Below, in pieces: positions 1 through 8,246 of a DNA stretch of 64,000 nt. The position numbers and the translations under genes are program-made. The stretch's first letter is position 1. Every line of letters starts with the position of its first letter. This stretch comes from an uncultured Alphaproteobacteria bacterium (GTDB lineage: Bacteria; Pseudomonadota; Alphaproteobacteria; RF32; CAG-239): NCBI GenBank assembly GCA_934254925.1, contig CAKQMD010000004.1, positions 1 through 64,000 of the forward strand, in the 5' to 3' direction. The notes under the pieces are model-generated. The model was not told where the DNA came from and ran no database searches. It saw nothing but the letters and a program-made list of their open reading frames with translations.

Positions 1-1701
1 GATTTGTCGGCCTTGTTGGATTCCATGGCGCAAGGGATCCAGACGATTAAAGCGGCAACGGAAGGCTTGGAAGCCGGGGCCAAATTGTTGGAACAAGCCT
101 CGGCCACGGCAACGCAGGCTTTGGAGACGGTAAACATTCCGGCCAAGTCTTGGTTTGAGGAACAAGAAGGTGTGGCGGCAGTAGTCAGCAGCAAAGAAGA
201 ACTGTTGGCAGCGATAGACAGCGGCAAAAAAGGCGACATTGTTATTTACGGTCAAATCGATATGGGAAATACCGCCATTACCTTAAAAGAAGGGCAGAAC
301 TTGACCGGGATCGGCGCTTACGGTGTGGCGGACAACGAGCGCGGTAAATTCTCGGCGCTTAATTTTGACATCACCGGTGCTTCTTCAAAATCAACAGCAT
401 TTATAACAATGCTTGGGGATGTTTCTCTTTCTGATTTAAGTATTTATGCTACTGGTGACTCTGCTAATCAAAGAGCACAAAGCTTATTGGAAGCTCAAGG
501 TGATGTTGTATCTTTAAGAAATCTTGATCTTTCTTTTATCCCATATAATTATGACTATGGTAGTATTTTAATTAAGGGGATAAATAATAACTGTACGTTT
601 AATATTCAGGGAGGCAATAATTTTAATATAGGAGGTGAAGAGGTTATACAAGGTAGTAATAGTTTGAAAAGACATACTCTTTTTGCAAATTGTACTGTTA
701 TAACAAACTCCCAAACCATATTAAATTTGGCCTCTCCGTACAATATTGGAGGAAATGTACACTTTGAATTTAACGATTCGGTCATTAACGTTATGGCCAA
801 TGGAAATTATTTTTTTGAATGTGACATCATTTGTAACGGAACAACGCAGTTAAACGGTTATTGGAATTATGGCGGTTCCTTAACCTTAAATGATCAAAGC
901 CGGGTGGACAATGCCAAAGGATCTATTCATATGGGAAATTTGGTCATTAATTCGCCGGAGGCTTCGATTAATATCAACGGCCCTTATTTGTTGGATTGCG
1001 AATATGAGGACCATTCGGCCTCGGTCAAAGCCGTGGCGGGGAGCAAAATCAGCCTTAAAGGTCAAGTTTATCAAACTCAGGAAGATGTTGACTACACAAT
1101 TAGCGGAAGATTTGTAAATGGAACACCTTCTGAATTTCAAAAAGTCGAAGGAGAGACCTATATCCAACCGCCTTTGCCGGATCTGACATATTTGGCCACC
1201 CCGCAAACATATGAAAATAAAAATGACGGCAGGCAGTATGGCGAGATTATCAAACAATATGATTCGCTTATCAAGGACAGCTCCTACAAAGGAATCAACT
1301 TGCTAAGAGAGCAGAATTTGACTGTAACTTTTAACGAAAACCGTTCGGCGCAATTGGCAGTGCAGGGAAAAGACGCCTCGGCCCAAGCTTTGGGCCTCGT
1401 AACAATGAATTGGGAAACGCAAAATGACGTGGTGAAATCGATCCAGGAACTGACCGAAGCCTTGACTCAAATTCGGCAAATGAGTAGCGAGCTTGGCAAC
1501 TATTATTCCATTGTTACCACGCGGGAGAACTTCACGCAAAATCTGATCAATGTGCTGACCGAAGGCGCGGACAAACTGACCTTGGCCGATATGAATGAGG
1601 AATCCGCCAATATGTTGGCTCTGCAAACCAGGCAGCAATTGGCTGTGAACTCTCTCTCCTTGGCCTCTCAGGCCAGCCAGTCGATATTGAAACTCTTCTA
1701 G
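1..1701 (+). CDS. Flagellin with beta-helix insert (5' end outside window)
   Basis: The frame is open from the first base, so the start lies upstream. The first 40 codons match residues 60-100 of the complete flagellin at 25851-27932. The last 145 residues, from YDSLIKDSSYKG, are the canonical flagellin C-terminal helices, ending LASQASQSILKLF with the ADMNEESANMLALQTRQQL motif. Between them lie about 380 residues with no flagellin similarity. They are rich in Asn, Gly and short beta repeats, with a pectin-lyase-like stretch (LKEGQNLTGIGAYG, around residues 98-111), so I infer a right-handed beta-helix on the filament surface. The insert is AT-rich from about 390 to 860, unlike the flanks. 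The flagellin call is firm; the insert's fold and role are inferred. Confidence 0.9.
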   Translation, partial: DLSALLDSMAQGIQTIKAATEGLEAGAKLLEQASATATQALETVNIPAKSWFEEQEGVAAVVSSKEELLAAIDSGKKGDIVIYGQIDMGNTAITLKEGQNLTGIGAYGVADNERGKFSALNFDITGASSKSTAFITMLGDVSLSDLSIYATGDSANQRAQSLLEAQGDVVSLRNLDLSFIPYNYDYGSILIKGINNNCTFNIQGGNNFNIGGEEVIQGSNSLKRHTLFANCTVITNSQTILNLASPYNIGGNVHFEFNDSVINVMANGNYFFECDIICNGTTQLNGYWNYGGSLTLNDQSRVDNAKGSIHMGNLVINSPEASININGPYLLDCEYEDHSASVKAVAGSKISLKGQVYQTQEDVDYTISGRFVNGTPSEFQKVEGETYIQPPLPDLTYLATPQTYENKNDGRQYGEIIKQYDSLIKDSSYKGINLLREQNLTVTFNENRSAQLAVQGKDASAQALGLVTMNWETQNDVVKSIQELTEALTQIRQMSSELGNYYSIVTTRENFTQNLINVLTEGADKLTLADMNEESANMLALQTRQQLAVNSLSLASQASQSILKLF

Positions 1702-1712
1702 CATTTAAAAAA

Positions 1713-1737
1713 GCGCTTCACCCAAAAGTGAAGCGCC
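1713..1737 (-). terminator. Rho-independent terminator
   Basis: A perfect 9-bp stem (gcgcttcac/gtgaagcgc) with a 7-base loop. Read on the minus strand it is followed by a T run, so it best fits transcripts arriving from the degenerate repeat gene at 1786-2343. It may also slow plus-strand transcripts leaving the flagellin gene. Confidence 0.7.
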
Positions 1738-1785
1738 CCGATCATGAGTTGAAAAAATTCTGTTAATTATAAGACCTCAGAGAGT

Positions 1786-2343
1786 TTAATATACTCCTAC
1801 ATACCCGACACCGCTGGCCAATTTTTTTCCGGAAGTATCATACAATGTCCAGCCATCAGAAGTTTCAACTCTGTAGTAGTTGTTGTCATAGACATCAACA
1901 TTCTCGGCACCGCTAATCACTTTTTGGCCGGTAGCATTGTATAATGTCCAGCCATCAGAAGCTTTAACCCTGTACCAGTTGTGGTTATAGACATAAACCT
2001 TTTCGACACCGCTGATCAATTCTCTTCCGGAAGCATCATACAATGTCCAACCATCAGAAGTTTTAACACTGTACCAGCCGTTAGCTAAGAGATGAATGAT
2101 ACCGCTAATCACTTCTTGGCCAGAAGCATCATACAATGTCCAAACATCATCATCTTCCAATACATATTTGCTAACTGCATACTAGCCGTTAGCTAAAGTA
2201 CAAAACTTCGTGAAACCTCTGAACTCTTCTTTATTGGAAGTATCAGATTGTGTACAATCATCAGAAGTAATGTGCGAGGCGTTTTTAAATATTCTCGCTT
2301 TTGCTTCATTAACAAAATTTGACAACCAATTTTTTGTATTCAT
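1786..2343 (-). pseudogene. WG-like tandem repeat protein, interrupted by an amber codon
   Basis: From an ATG at 2343 the minus strand reads MNTKNWLSNFVNEAKARIFK and continues in one frame to a TAA at 1786, except for a TAG at 2184-2182. Downstream of the TAG are four copies of a roughly 31-residue repeat (SDGWTLYDASGxELISGVxxVxVYxNxWYRVK). The TAG falls where the repeat has Trp in LANGWYSVK, consistent with a TGG to TAG change. A more degraded repeat (SDDCTQSDTSNKEEF) precedes it. I read this as one gene of about 185 codons decaying in place. A TTG at 2160 could start a 124-residue remnant. The repeat resembles WG/KWG beta-propeller-like repeats; its function is unknown. Confidence 0.6.
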
Positions 2344-2641
2344 AACATTAATTTTTTTAACGAGGTTCTATCCTTAATATACGTCCTCATTTTAATTATT
2401 ATTCTTACTAAAATATTGTTCTTTTACCAAGCATAAATCACCTAAAATGAAGAAAACCTCAAATTATGTCATGATCACACCCATAATAATAGAACATAAC
2501 CCTATGCTTAACGACTTGAGTGTATCATATTTTACAAACTTATGGAATAGACAAATATGAGGTATTGTACAAAAAACTATAAGATTGGACAAATGCAATG
2601 ACTAAAGGACGGTCATGGGACGGTATTGTATGTATGCTCAT
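2344..2641. other. AT-rich intergenic stretch without a recognisable gene
   Basis: About 300 bases upstream of the decayed repeat gene. It is AT-rich with many stops in all frames, and I see no RNA gene or convincing long repeat. It could hold the promoter of the repeat gene on the minus strand or of a plus-strand RNA entering the hairpin region, but no promoter match was strong enough to annotate. Confidence 0.5.
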
Positions 2642-2682
2642 AAAAAAAGGCTGTTGTCAAATCATGTCTTTATTACAACAGC
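2642..2682 (-). terminator. Possible minus-strand terminator
   Basis: On the minus strand an 8-bp stem (gctgttgt/acaacagc) with a 17-base loop is followed by C and seven T. The loop is long, so confidence is moderate. If real, it would end a minus-strand transcript covering the hairpin cluster at 2690-2890. Confidence 0.45.
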
Positions 2683-2689
2683 ATAGGAG

Positions 2690-2890
2690 TTTTTTAGGCG
2701 CGAAGCCATAAGCTCTCCTGAACGACATGTTTTGCACGGGGTTTTCTCGATATAGATATCCCCCAGTAAACTGAGGGCTATAACAGCTACAAACCTAACG
2801 GTTTGACCACGCTCGTTGGCGTGGAACGGTGTCTAACGACACCTTGGCATTCAGTCCCGAGTAAACTCAGGGTTTTCTGTAAGGAATGCA
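2690..2890. ncRNA. Hairpin-rich region, candidate structured RNA
   Basis: Five compact hairpins lie within about 120 bases. On the plus strand they are cccccag-taaa-ctgaggg, aaacc-taac-ggttt, ccacgc-tcgttg-gcgtgg, ggtgtc-taac-gacacc and cccgag-taaa-ctcaggg. The last sits inside a gcattc/gaatgc outer helix, and the first is enclosed by ctata/tatag. Four loops are TAAC or TAAA on the plus strand. A further imperfect hairpin (aggag/ctcct) lies at about 2684-2719. No protein frame explains this density of paired segments. Terminator-like hairpins flank both sides, so the strand is unresolved. I could not match it to tmRNA, RNase P RNA, SRP RNA or 6S RNA. Confidence 0.35.
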
Positions 2891-2893
2891 ATA

Positions 2894-2923
2894 AAAAACC
2901 CCGTTACGAATAACGGGGTTTTT
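2894..2923. terminator. Bidirectional terminator downstream of recA
   Basis: A perfect 13-bp stem with a CGAA loop. It has A runs on one side and T runs on the other, so it can act on both strands. It lies 17 bases past the recA stop codon. Confidence 0.85.
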
Positions 2924-2939
2924 CAGGAGATAAATTGTT

Positions 2940-3974
2940 TTAGTCTTCTTCTTCGGCCAGGGCGGAATTGTCACCCAACAGTTCCGTCGTCAGATGGCCG
3001 GCGTCTGCTTTGATCTTGTTTTCAATTTCCAAAGCGACGTCTTCATGTTCTCTTAAAAAGAGTTTGGCGTTTTCACGGCCTTGGCCGAGTTTTTCGCCTT
3101 TGTAGGAAATCCAGGCGCCGGATTTTTCGACAATGCCGGCCTTGATGCCGAGGTCAATCAATTCACCGGTCTTGGAAATGCCTTCGCCATACATGATGTC
3201 GAAATCAACGACCTTGAACGGCGGGGCAACCTTATTTTTGACGATTTTGACACGGGTTTGGGAACCGATAATGTCTTCTTTGTCTTTGATTTTTCCGACG
3301 CTGCGGATATCCATGCGGACAGAAGCGTAGAACTTCAGAGCATTACCGCCGGTGGTGGTTTCGGGGTTGCCGAACATGACGCCGATTTTCATGCGGATTT
3401 GGTTGATGAAAATGATCAGGGTGTTGGAACGCGAGACGGTTGAGGTCAGTTTGCGCAAAGCCTGGCTCATCAGCCGTGCTTGGAGCCCCATGTGGGAATC
3501 GCCCATTTCGCCTTCAAGTTCTGCCTTGGGAACCAGAGCGGCAACAGAATCGACAACGAGAACGTCAATGGCGCCGGAGCGGACCAAGGTATCTGCAATT
3601 TCCAAAGCTTGTTCGCCGGCATCCGGCTGAGAGATGAACAGATTGTCAATATCTACGCCGATTTTCTTGGCATAAGAGGGGTCAAGCGCGTGTTCGGCAT
3701 CAATAAAAGCGCAAGTGCCTCCTTTTTTTTGAGCTTGGGCAATGACGCTCAAAGCAAGAGTGGTTTTGCCCGAGCTTTCCGGGCCGTAGATCTCGACGAT
3801 ACGGCCTTTGGGAAGTCCGCCGATGCCAAGCGCGATGTCTATGCCGATCGACCCGGTGGAAATAGCCTCAATGTCCATGTTTGAACCGCTTTGTCCCAAC
3901 CGCATGATGGAGCCTTTTCCGAAAGCTTTTTCAATTTGGCTTAAGGCGGCGTCTAATGCTTTATCTTTCTCCAT
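2940..3974 (-). CDS. recA: Recombinase RecA
   Basis: A 344-residue protein of the usual RecA length. RecA forms filaments on single-stranded DNA, drives homologous strand exchange and stimulates LexA self-cleavage. The Walker A loop GPESSGKT is at residues 64-71. The core LVVDSVAALVPKAELEGEMGD, the L2-region residues NPETTTGGNALKFY and the acidic C-terminal tail (ending LAEEED) are all present. The start ATG at 3974 follows a GAGGAACTGAC ribosome site. It lies 40 bases downstream of yihY on the same strand, so partial co-transcription is possible. I looked for an alphaproteobacterial SOS box (GTTC-N7-GTTC) in the short leader and did not find a full match. Confidence 0.98.
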   Translation of the reverse strand: MEKDKALDAALSQIEKAFGKGSIMRLGQSGSNMDIEAISTGSIGIDIALGIGGLPKGRIVEIYGPESSGKTTLALSVIAQAQKKGGTCAFIDAEHALDPSYAKKIGVDIDNLFISQPDAGEQALEIADTLVRSGAIDVLVVDSVAALVPKAELEGEMGDSHMGLQARLMSQALRKLTSTVSRSNTLIIFINQIRMKIGVMFGNPETTTGGNALKFYASVRMDIRSVGKIKDKEDIIGSQTRVKIVKNKVAPPFKVVDFDIMYGEGISKTGELIDLGIKAGIVEKSGAWISYKGEKLGQGRENAKLFLREHEDVALEIENKIKADAGHLTTELLGDNSALAEEED

Positions 3975-4014
3975 GTCAGTTCCTCAAAGTTAGTTGAATT
4001 AAAAACATAATGTG

Positions 4015-4974
4015 CTAGTTTTGTTCTTTTGGCAAGAACTTTTTTATTCCTTTTTCATTTTTGCGGTGAATCCGTTGCAATCGCTGTTCCCGCGAGCGGG
4101 CGGCAAGAGGGAACGGCTGTTCTTTGTCGCGGTTGCGGTATTCGGCGAGCGAAGCGGTGACCACGGCGCCGAAAATGACGACGGACCAGGCCGAAAACAT
4201 CCAGATCAGGAAAACCGGAACAGTGGCCAAGGCGCCGTAGAGCGTTTTGTAGGTGCCGCTTAGGCTGATGGCGAAACTGAACCCCTGGCGCAGGATCCAG
4301 AATAAGAAAAGGGCGACAACGGAACCGACCAAAGCGTCTTTGATATTGACCTTTTTGTTGGGAACCAGAACATAGATCATCAAAAGGGTCAGCAGGGTGA
4401 TGAGCGGCGGCAGCAAGCGCGGCAGAAGAAACTGTGACCCCAAAAGGGTTTCGGGCATGAATTTTTGCAAAGCGAACATGTAACTGCGCAGGGAAAAGGC
4501 GGCGCCGAGGAGCAGGGGACCCAGTGTGATGACGGTCCAATAAAGGGTGATCTTGGTTTTGAGGTTGCGCGGTTTGTAAACCTTAAAAATAAAATTCAGG
4601 CTGTTTTCGATTGTGGATAACATGAGAATGGAGGTGATGACGATGCTGACGACGCCGATGGTCGTTAATTTGGCCGTTGCGTTGATGAATTCGCCGATAT
4701 ATTGGCGGATTTCGTTTTCAGCCTTGGGGATGAAGTTTTGCAGGGCGAACTCCTGCAGTTGTTCCCGAATCTCCGAGAAAACCGGAAAAGCCGAGAAAAT
4801 AGCCAGTCCCATGGCCAAGAGAGGGACAATGGCAATCAATGACGTATAGCTGAGGGAGGCGGCAACCCGAAAAACCGTGTCTCCCTGGGCCCGGTGGGTG
4901 AGAAAAACAATGAAGTCCTTAAAGCTTTTCAGGTGGAGGAGAGTTCTTGCGGCAAGCTTAGTTTTCCAATACAT
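4015..4974 (-). CDS. YihY/BrkB family inner-membrane protein
   Basis: A 319-residue integral membrane protein. The family was once called ribonuclease BN, a misassignment, and its true function is not settled. The sequence shows the family pattern: an amphipathic N-terminus, then about six hydrophobic segments, including a helix near residues 40-60 (RVAASLSYTSLIAIVPLLAMG) and late helices around FLIWMFSAWSVVIFGAVVTAS. The C-terminus is short and basic. It is divergent from fabI and upstream of recA on the same strand. Confidence 0.88.
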   Translation of the reverse strand: MYWKTKLAARTLLHLKSFKDFIVFLTHRAQGDTVFRVAASLSYTSLIAIVPLLAMGLAIFSAFPVFSEIREQLQEFALQNFIPKAENEIRQYIGEFINATAKLTTIGVVSIVITSILMLSTIENSLNFIFKVYKPRNLKTKITLYWTVITLGPLLLGAAFSLRSYMFALQKFMPETLLGSQFLLPRLLPPLITLLTLLMIYVLVPNKKVNIKDALVGSVVALFLFWILRQGFSFAISLSGTYKTLYGALATVPVFLIWMFSAWSVVIFGAVVTASLAEYRNRDKEQPFPLAARSREQRLQRIHRKNEKGIKKFLPKEQN

Positions 4975-4993
4975 ACCATACTCACAAAAAAAA

Positions 4994-5022
4994 TTGTTTA
5001 CAAATCCGGCTAAATTTTATAT
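4994..5022 (+). promoter_or_regulatory. Sigma70-like promoter for fabI
   Basis: TTGTTT and TTATAT are separated by exactly 17 bases, placing the transcription start about 50 bases upstream of the fabI ATG. The assignment comes from reading the sequence only. Confidence 0.5.
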
Positions 5023-5080
5023 TAGATGGATAGTTTTTATAACTATATTTAATTTTTTAAATAAAGCAAAGGAAAATATT

Positions 5081-5908
5081 ATGGTCTCATCGGCTCCGTT
5101 GATGGAAGGCAAAAAAGGTCTGATTATGGGCCTTGCCAATGATAAATCTATTGCTTGGGGAATTGCTCAGGCATTGAACGCTCAGGGTGCGCAGCTTGCG
5201 ATCTCTTATCAGAACGAAGCGTTGGAAAAAAGAGTTCAGCCTTTGGCCGCGCAATTGGAAAAAGAGGCGTTGCTGATTAAGTGCGACGTTTCCGATTCCG
5301 CCAGCGTGGAAGCCTGCTTCAAAGAACTGGGCGAAAAATGGGGAAAAATCGATTTTCTGGTTCATGCCATTGCGTTTTCAGACAAAAATCAGCTGAAAGG
5401 CCGGACCATAGATACCACTCGAGACAATTTTGCCATGACGATGCAGATTTCCTGCTTCTCCTTTATTGAAGCCTGCAAATATGCGTCGCCGATTATGAAT
5501 GAGGGCGGGTCGATCGTGACTTTGACTTATATGGGTAGCGAACGAGTTTTGCCGAACTATAATATTATGGGTGTAGCCAAGGCCGCTTTGGAGGCTTCCG
5601 TTCGTTACGCCGCGGCGGATATGGGGGCCCAAGGTGTTCGGGTGAACGCGATTTCTGCCGGTCCGATCAAGACTTTGGCCGCTTCCGGCATTGGCGATTT
5701 TCGCAAGATTTTGCACTGGAATGAGCTTAATGCACCGTTGCGCCGCAATGTGACGCAGGAAGAAGTCGGCATGGCTGCTTTGGGCTTGCTGTCGCCGATC
5801 GGCAGCGGTATCAGCGGTGAGGTGTTGCACGTGGACTGCGGTTATCACATTCAGGGTATGCTGACTTTGGAAAATGCCAAAGAAACGGCGGCAATGCTGG
5901 CCGAATAG
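5081..5908 (+). CDS. fabI: Enoyl-[acyl-carrier-protein] reductase [NADH] FabI
   Basis: A 275-residue short-chain dehydrogenase that catalyses the last reduction of each fatty-acid elongation cycle. It starts with the FabI-type nucleotide site GLANDKSIAWGIA (residues 17-29) and keeps the active-site pair Tyr150 and Tyr160 with Lys167 (YNIMGVAK). The divergent FabI C-terminus VLHVDCGYHIQGM is also present. I chose the ATG at 5081 because a GGAAAAT ribosome site precedes it and the domain begins 10 residues later; upstream in-frame codons overlap the promoter. Single gene, followed by a strong terminator. Confidence 0.97.
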   Translation: MVSSAPLMEGKKGLIMGLANDKSIAWGIAQALNAQGAQLAISYQNEALEKRVQPLAAQLEKEALLIKCDVSDSASVEACFKELGEKWGKIDFLVHAIAFSDKNQLKGRTIDTTRDNFAMTMQISCFSFIEACKYASPIMNEGGSIVTLTYMGSERVLPNYNIMGVAKAALEASVRYAAADMGAQGVRVNAISAGPIKTLAASGIGDFRKILHWNELNAPLRRNVTQEEVGMAALGLLSPIGSGISGEVLHVDCGYHIQGMLTLENAKETAAMLAE

Positions 5909-5929
5909 GTCTTTGTTTGCCATTGAGAA

Positions 5930-5960
5930 AAAGCCTTCCGAGAGATCAGAAGGCTTTTTT
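5930..5960 (+). terminator. Terminator after fabI
   Basis: The stem aaagccttc/gaaggcttt is followed by a run of seven T. Confidence 0.85.
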
Positions 5961-6036
5961 TATTGTATGACAAAGAGAAGGCGATTTCTGTCTAAATTTT
6001 ATTTTATGGTGGAAAAATAAATTAGACGTTGAGAAA

Positions 6037-7908
6037 ATGTCTGAAATTCGTTACCCTGAGAAGACTTTGAAATTTTATAACCTAACGGGCTGCCTCATGA
6101 TGCAAGATGACGCTTCTACTCTTTCCAATAACAAAAAACGCAAATTTTTGATGTCGAAAATGTTTTTGAAATCTTTGCTGTATGCTTTTGCCATTTTCGG
6201 CTTTTTGATGATTCTGCTGTTGTTGAGCGTGATCGGCTTGTTGCGGCAAGAAGGGGTAATGCCGGCGGAGATGCCTGAAAAGGCGGCTGTGGTCGTTGAT
6301 TTTGACGAAATTTATACCGAAACGCTGAGCGATGACTTGTGGCGGGAGATTAACGGCACATCCGCCATGACTTTTCATGATTTGCGCGAGTTGATCCGCT
6401 TGGCGGGAGAAGACGACAGAGTTCAGGTCCTGATCGGTCGGGTAGGGGTGACGGGACTTGGTTTGGCGCAAATTCAGGAAGTGCGGCAGGCGATTAAGGA
6501 TTTTCGCGCCAAGGGAAAGAAGGCTTATTTGTATTCCAGAGGTTTCAGCGGTTTGGCCGGCGGAACGGACGAGTATTATCTGGCGACGGCATTTGACGAA
6601 ATTTGGATGCAGCCGCACAGTGACCTCGGCATTACGGGGTTGTATTTTGAGGTACCTTTTATTCGCGGTTTGTTGAATAAAATCGGTGTGCAACCTGAAT
6701 TTTATGCTCGGCATGAATATAAAAACGCCATGGCATCGGTGACGGACAAAAGCTTTTCGGAAAAATTCAGACAGGAAATTAACAAACTCGGTGGCAATTT
6801 ATTTGCACAGGTAACCAAAGGAATCGCTTCAGACCGCGGGGTAGAGGAAAAGAAGGTTTTGGCTTTGATTGATCAGGCGCCGTTGTCGGCCGAAACCGCG
6901 CTTGAGGCCGGGTTAATCGATCGGACGGCTTATTGGGAAGAGTTCAGACAATTCGTATCGCAGGGGAAAAAACTGCCTTTGGTGTCGTTGCAGCGTTATG
7001 GGGATTCGTTTTATCCCACCGCCGAGGGCAAAGAGCCTAAGATTGCGTTGCTTGTTTTGGAAGGAGCGATTGCCGAAACGCGTGCGGAGGACAGCCTGTT
7101 GGAAAGCGAGGCGGTTATTGATCCGGAAAACGTGGCTAGGCAGCTTAGGGAGATCGGCAAACAAAAGAACCTGAGGGCGTTGGTGGTGCGGCTGAACAGT
7201 CCCGGCGGCAGTTATACTGCCTCCAACGCCGTTTGGCATGCTTTGAAGGACTTTAAGGAAAAACATAAAGTTCCGGTTATTATGTCAATGGGCGATTATG
7301 CGGCTTCCGGCGGTTATTTCATTGCTTTGGCCGGAGATCATCTGATGGCAGAGCCGGGAAGTATTACCGGGTCTATCGGCGTTTTGGGCGGCAAGATGGT
7401 TTTGAAGGATTTATGGCGCAAGTTGGATGTGAATTGGGGAAATATGGCTTTTGGCAAAAATGCCGGAATCCTGAGCAGCAATTCCCCGTTTTCAAAGTCA
7501 GAAAAAGAAATATTTAACAAATCGTTAGACAGCATATATTCAGACTTTACTTTAAAAGTTTCTGAGGCCAGAAAACTGTCTTTGGCTGAGGTTGACAAGG
7601 TGGCTCGCGGCAGGGTTTGGAGCGGTGAACAGGCTTTGGAAAAGCACTTGGTGGATGCTTTGGGCGGTTTGGAAGACGCTTTGAACCAAGCTGCAGATAT
7701 GGCCGCCCTGGGTGAGGAGGCCTATCAGTTATTGGTTTATCCAAAAAGCAAGAGTTTTTCGGAAAAGCTTGCCGAATTTTTCGGTAGTGCACCGCTTGTT
7801 TCGGTTTCCGGGGTTACCGGCAGCTTAGGACTGGACAGCGGGGCCTTAAGTGTGTTACAACAATTGCAATATGACATGGTGTTGTATCCGTTTAAATTAA
7901 GCATGTGA
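6037..7908 (+). CDS. sppA: Signal peptide peptidase SppA, long (67K-type) form
   Basis: A membrane-anchored serine protease that degrades leftover signal peptides, in the double-domain form of about 600 residues. A hydrophobic anchor (about residues 50-68) precedes two ClpP/crotonase-like halves. The expected dyad is visible: a Lys in the first half (EYKNAMASV) and the nucleophile Ser in GDYAASGGYFIA in the second half. The start is uncertain. The ATG at 6037 has only a weak GAGAAA site, while the ATGs at 6097 and 6100 (MMQDDAS) would give a more usual short cytoplasmic tail. GatC begins 19 bases after its stop, so the two may be co-transcribed. Confidence 0.92.
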   Translation: MSEIRYPEKTLKFYNLTGCLMMQDDASTLSNNKKRKFLMSKMFLKSLLYAFAIFGFLMILLLLSVIGLLRQEGVMPAEMPEKAAVVVDFDEIYTETLSDDLWREINGTSAMTFHDLRELIRLAGEDDRVQVLIGRVGVTGLGLAQIQEVRQAIKDFRAKGKKAYLYSRGFSGLAGGTDEYYLATAFDEIWMQPHSDLGITGLYFEVPFIRGLLNKIGVQPEFYARHEYKNAMASVTDKSFSEKFRQEINKLGGNLFAQVTKGIASDRGVEEKKVLALIDQAPLSAETALEAGLIDRTAYWEEFRQFVSQGKKLPLVSLQRYGDSFYPTAEGKEPKIALLVLEGAIAETRAEDSLLESEAVIDPENVARQLREIGKQKNLRALVVRLNSPGGSYTASNAVWHALKDFKEKHKVPVIMSMGDYAASGGYFIALAGDHLMAEPGSITGSIGVLGGKMVLKDLWRKLDVNWGNMAFGKNAGILSSNSPFSKSEKEIFNKSLDSIYSDFTLKVSEARKLSLAEVDKVARGRVWSGEQALEKHLVDALGGLEDALNQAADMAALGEEAYQLLVYPKSKSFSEKLAEFFGSAPLVSVSGVTGSLGLDSGALSVLQQLQYDMVLYPFKLSM

Positions 7909-7926
7909 GTGCCAAAGGAGAGAGAA

Positions 7927-8214
7927 ATGGCCATAGATCAGGAAACCGTCCGCAGAATCGCATTCTTGTCACGTTTGAAAATTGAAGACGACAAGATTGC
8001 CGAAACGCAGGAAGAGTTTAATAAAATTTTGAATTGGATCGAGGATCTGAAAGAAGTGGATACCGATGCGGTCGAACCGCTGGTTTCGGTTAACGAGAAT
8101 CATTTGCGACTGCGCCGGGACGAAGTGACGGACGGTAATTGCGCCGCCGAGGTTTTGGCCAATGCTCCGCAGGCGCAATATGGCTATTTTACCGTGCCGA
8201 AGGTGGTAGAATAA
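7927..8214 (+). CDS. gatC: Asp-tRNA(Asn)/Glu-tRNA(Gln) amidotransferase subunit GatC
   Basis: A 95-residue small subunit that bridges GatA and GatB in the amidotransferase making Gln-tRNA(Gln) or Asn-tRNA(Asn). It shows the family N-terminus (IDQETVRRIAFLSRLKI), the central ILNWIEDLKEVDTDAVEPL and the C-terminal PQAQYGYFTVPKVVE. The ATG at 7927 is preceded by AAAGGAGAG, a strong ribosome site, and gives the normal length. First gene of gatCAB. Confidence 0.96.
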   Translation: MAIDQETVRRIAFLSRLKIEDDKIAETQEEFNKILNWIEDLKEVDTDAVEPLVSVNENHLRLRRDEVTDGNCAAEVLANAPQAQYGYFTVPKVVE

Positions 8215-8246
8215 GGATTTTCTAGGAAGAGACAAGGAAAGAAAAA

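Noticed and set aside
2690..2890. tmRNA, RNase P RNA or SRP RNA in the hairpin cluster
   Set aside because: I looked for the tmRNA tag and tRNA-like end, the RNase P core and the SRP GGAAG loop, and none is present.
2690..2890. CRISPR array or tracr-like locus
   Set aside because: The hairpins differ from each other in stem sequence and there are no regular spacers or cas genes in the window.
3975..4014. SOS box in front of recA
   Set aside because: Only a partial GTTC-N7-GTTC match (GTTC-N7-TTAG) was seen on the plus strand; it does not meet the consensus.
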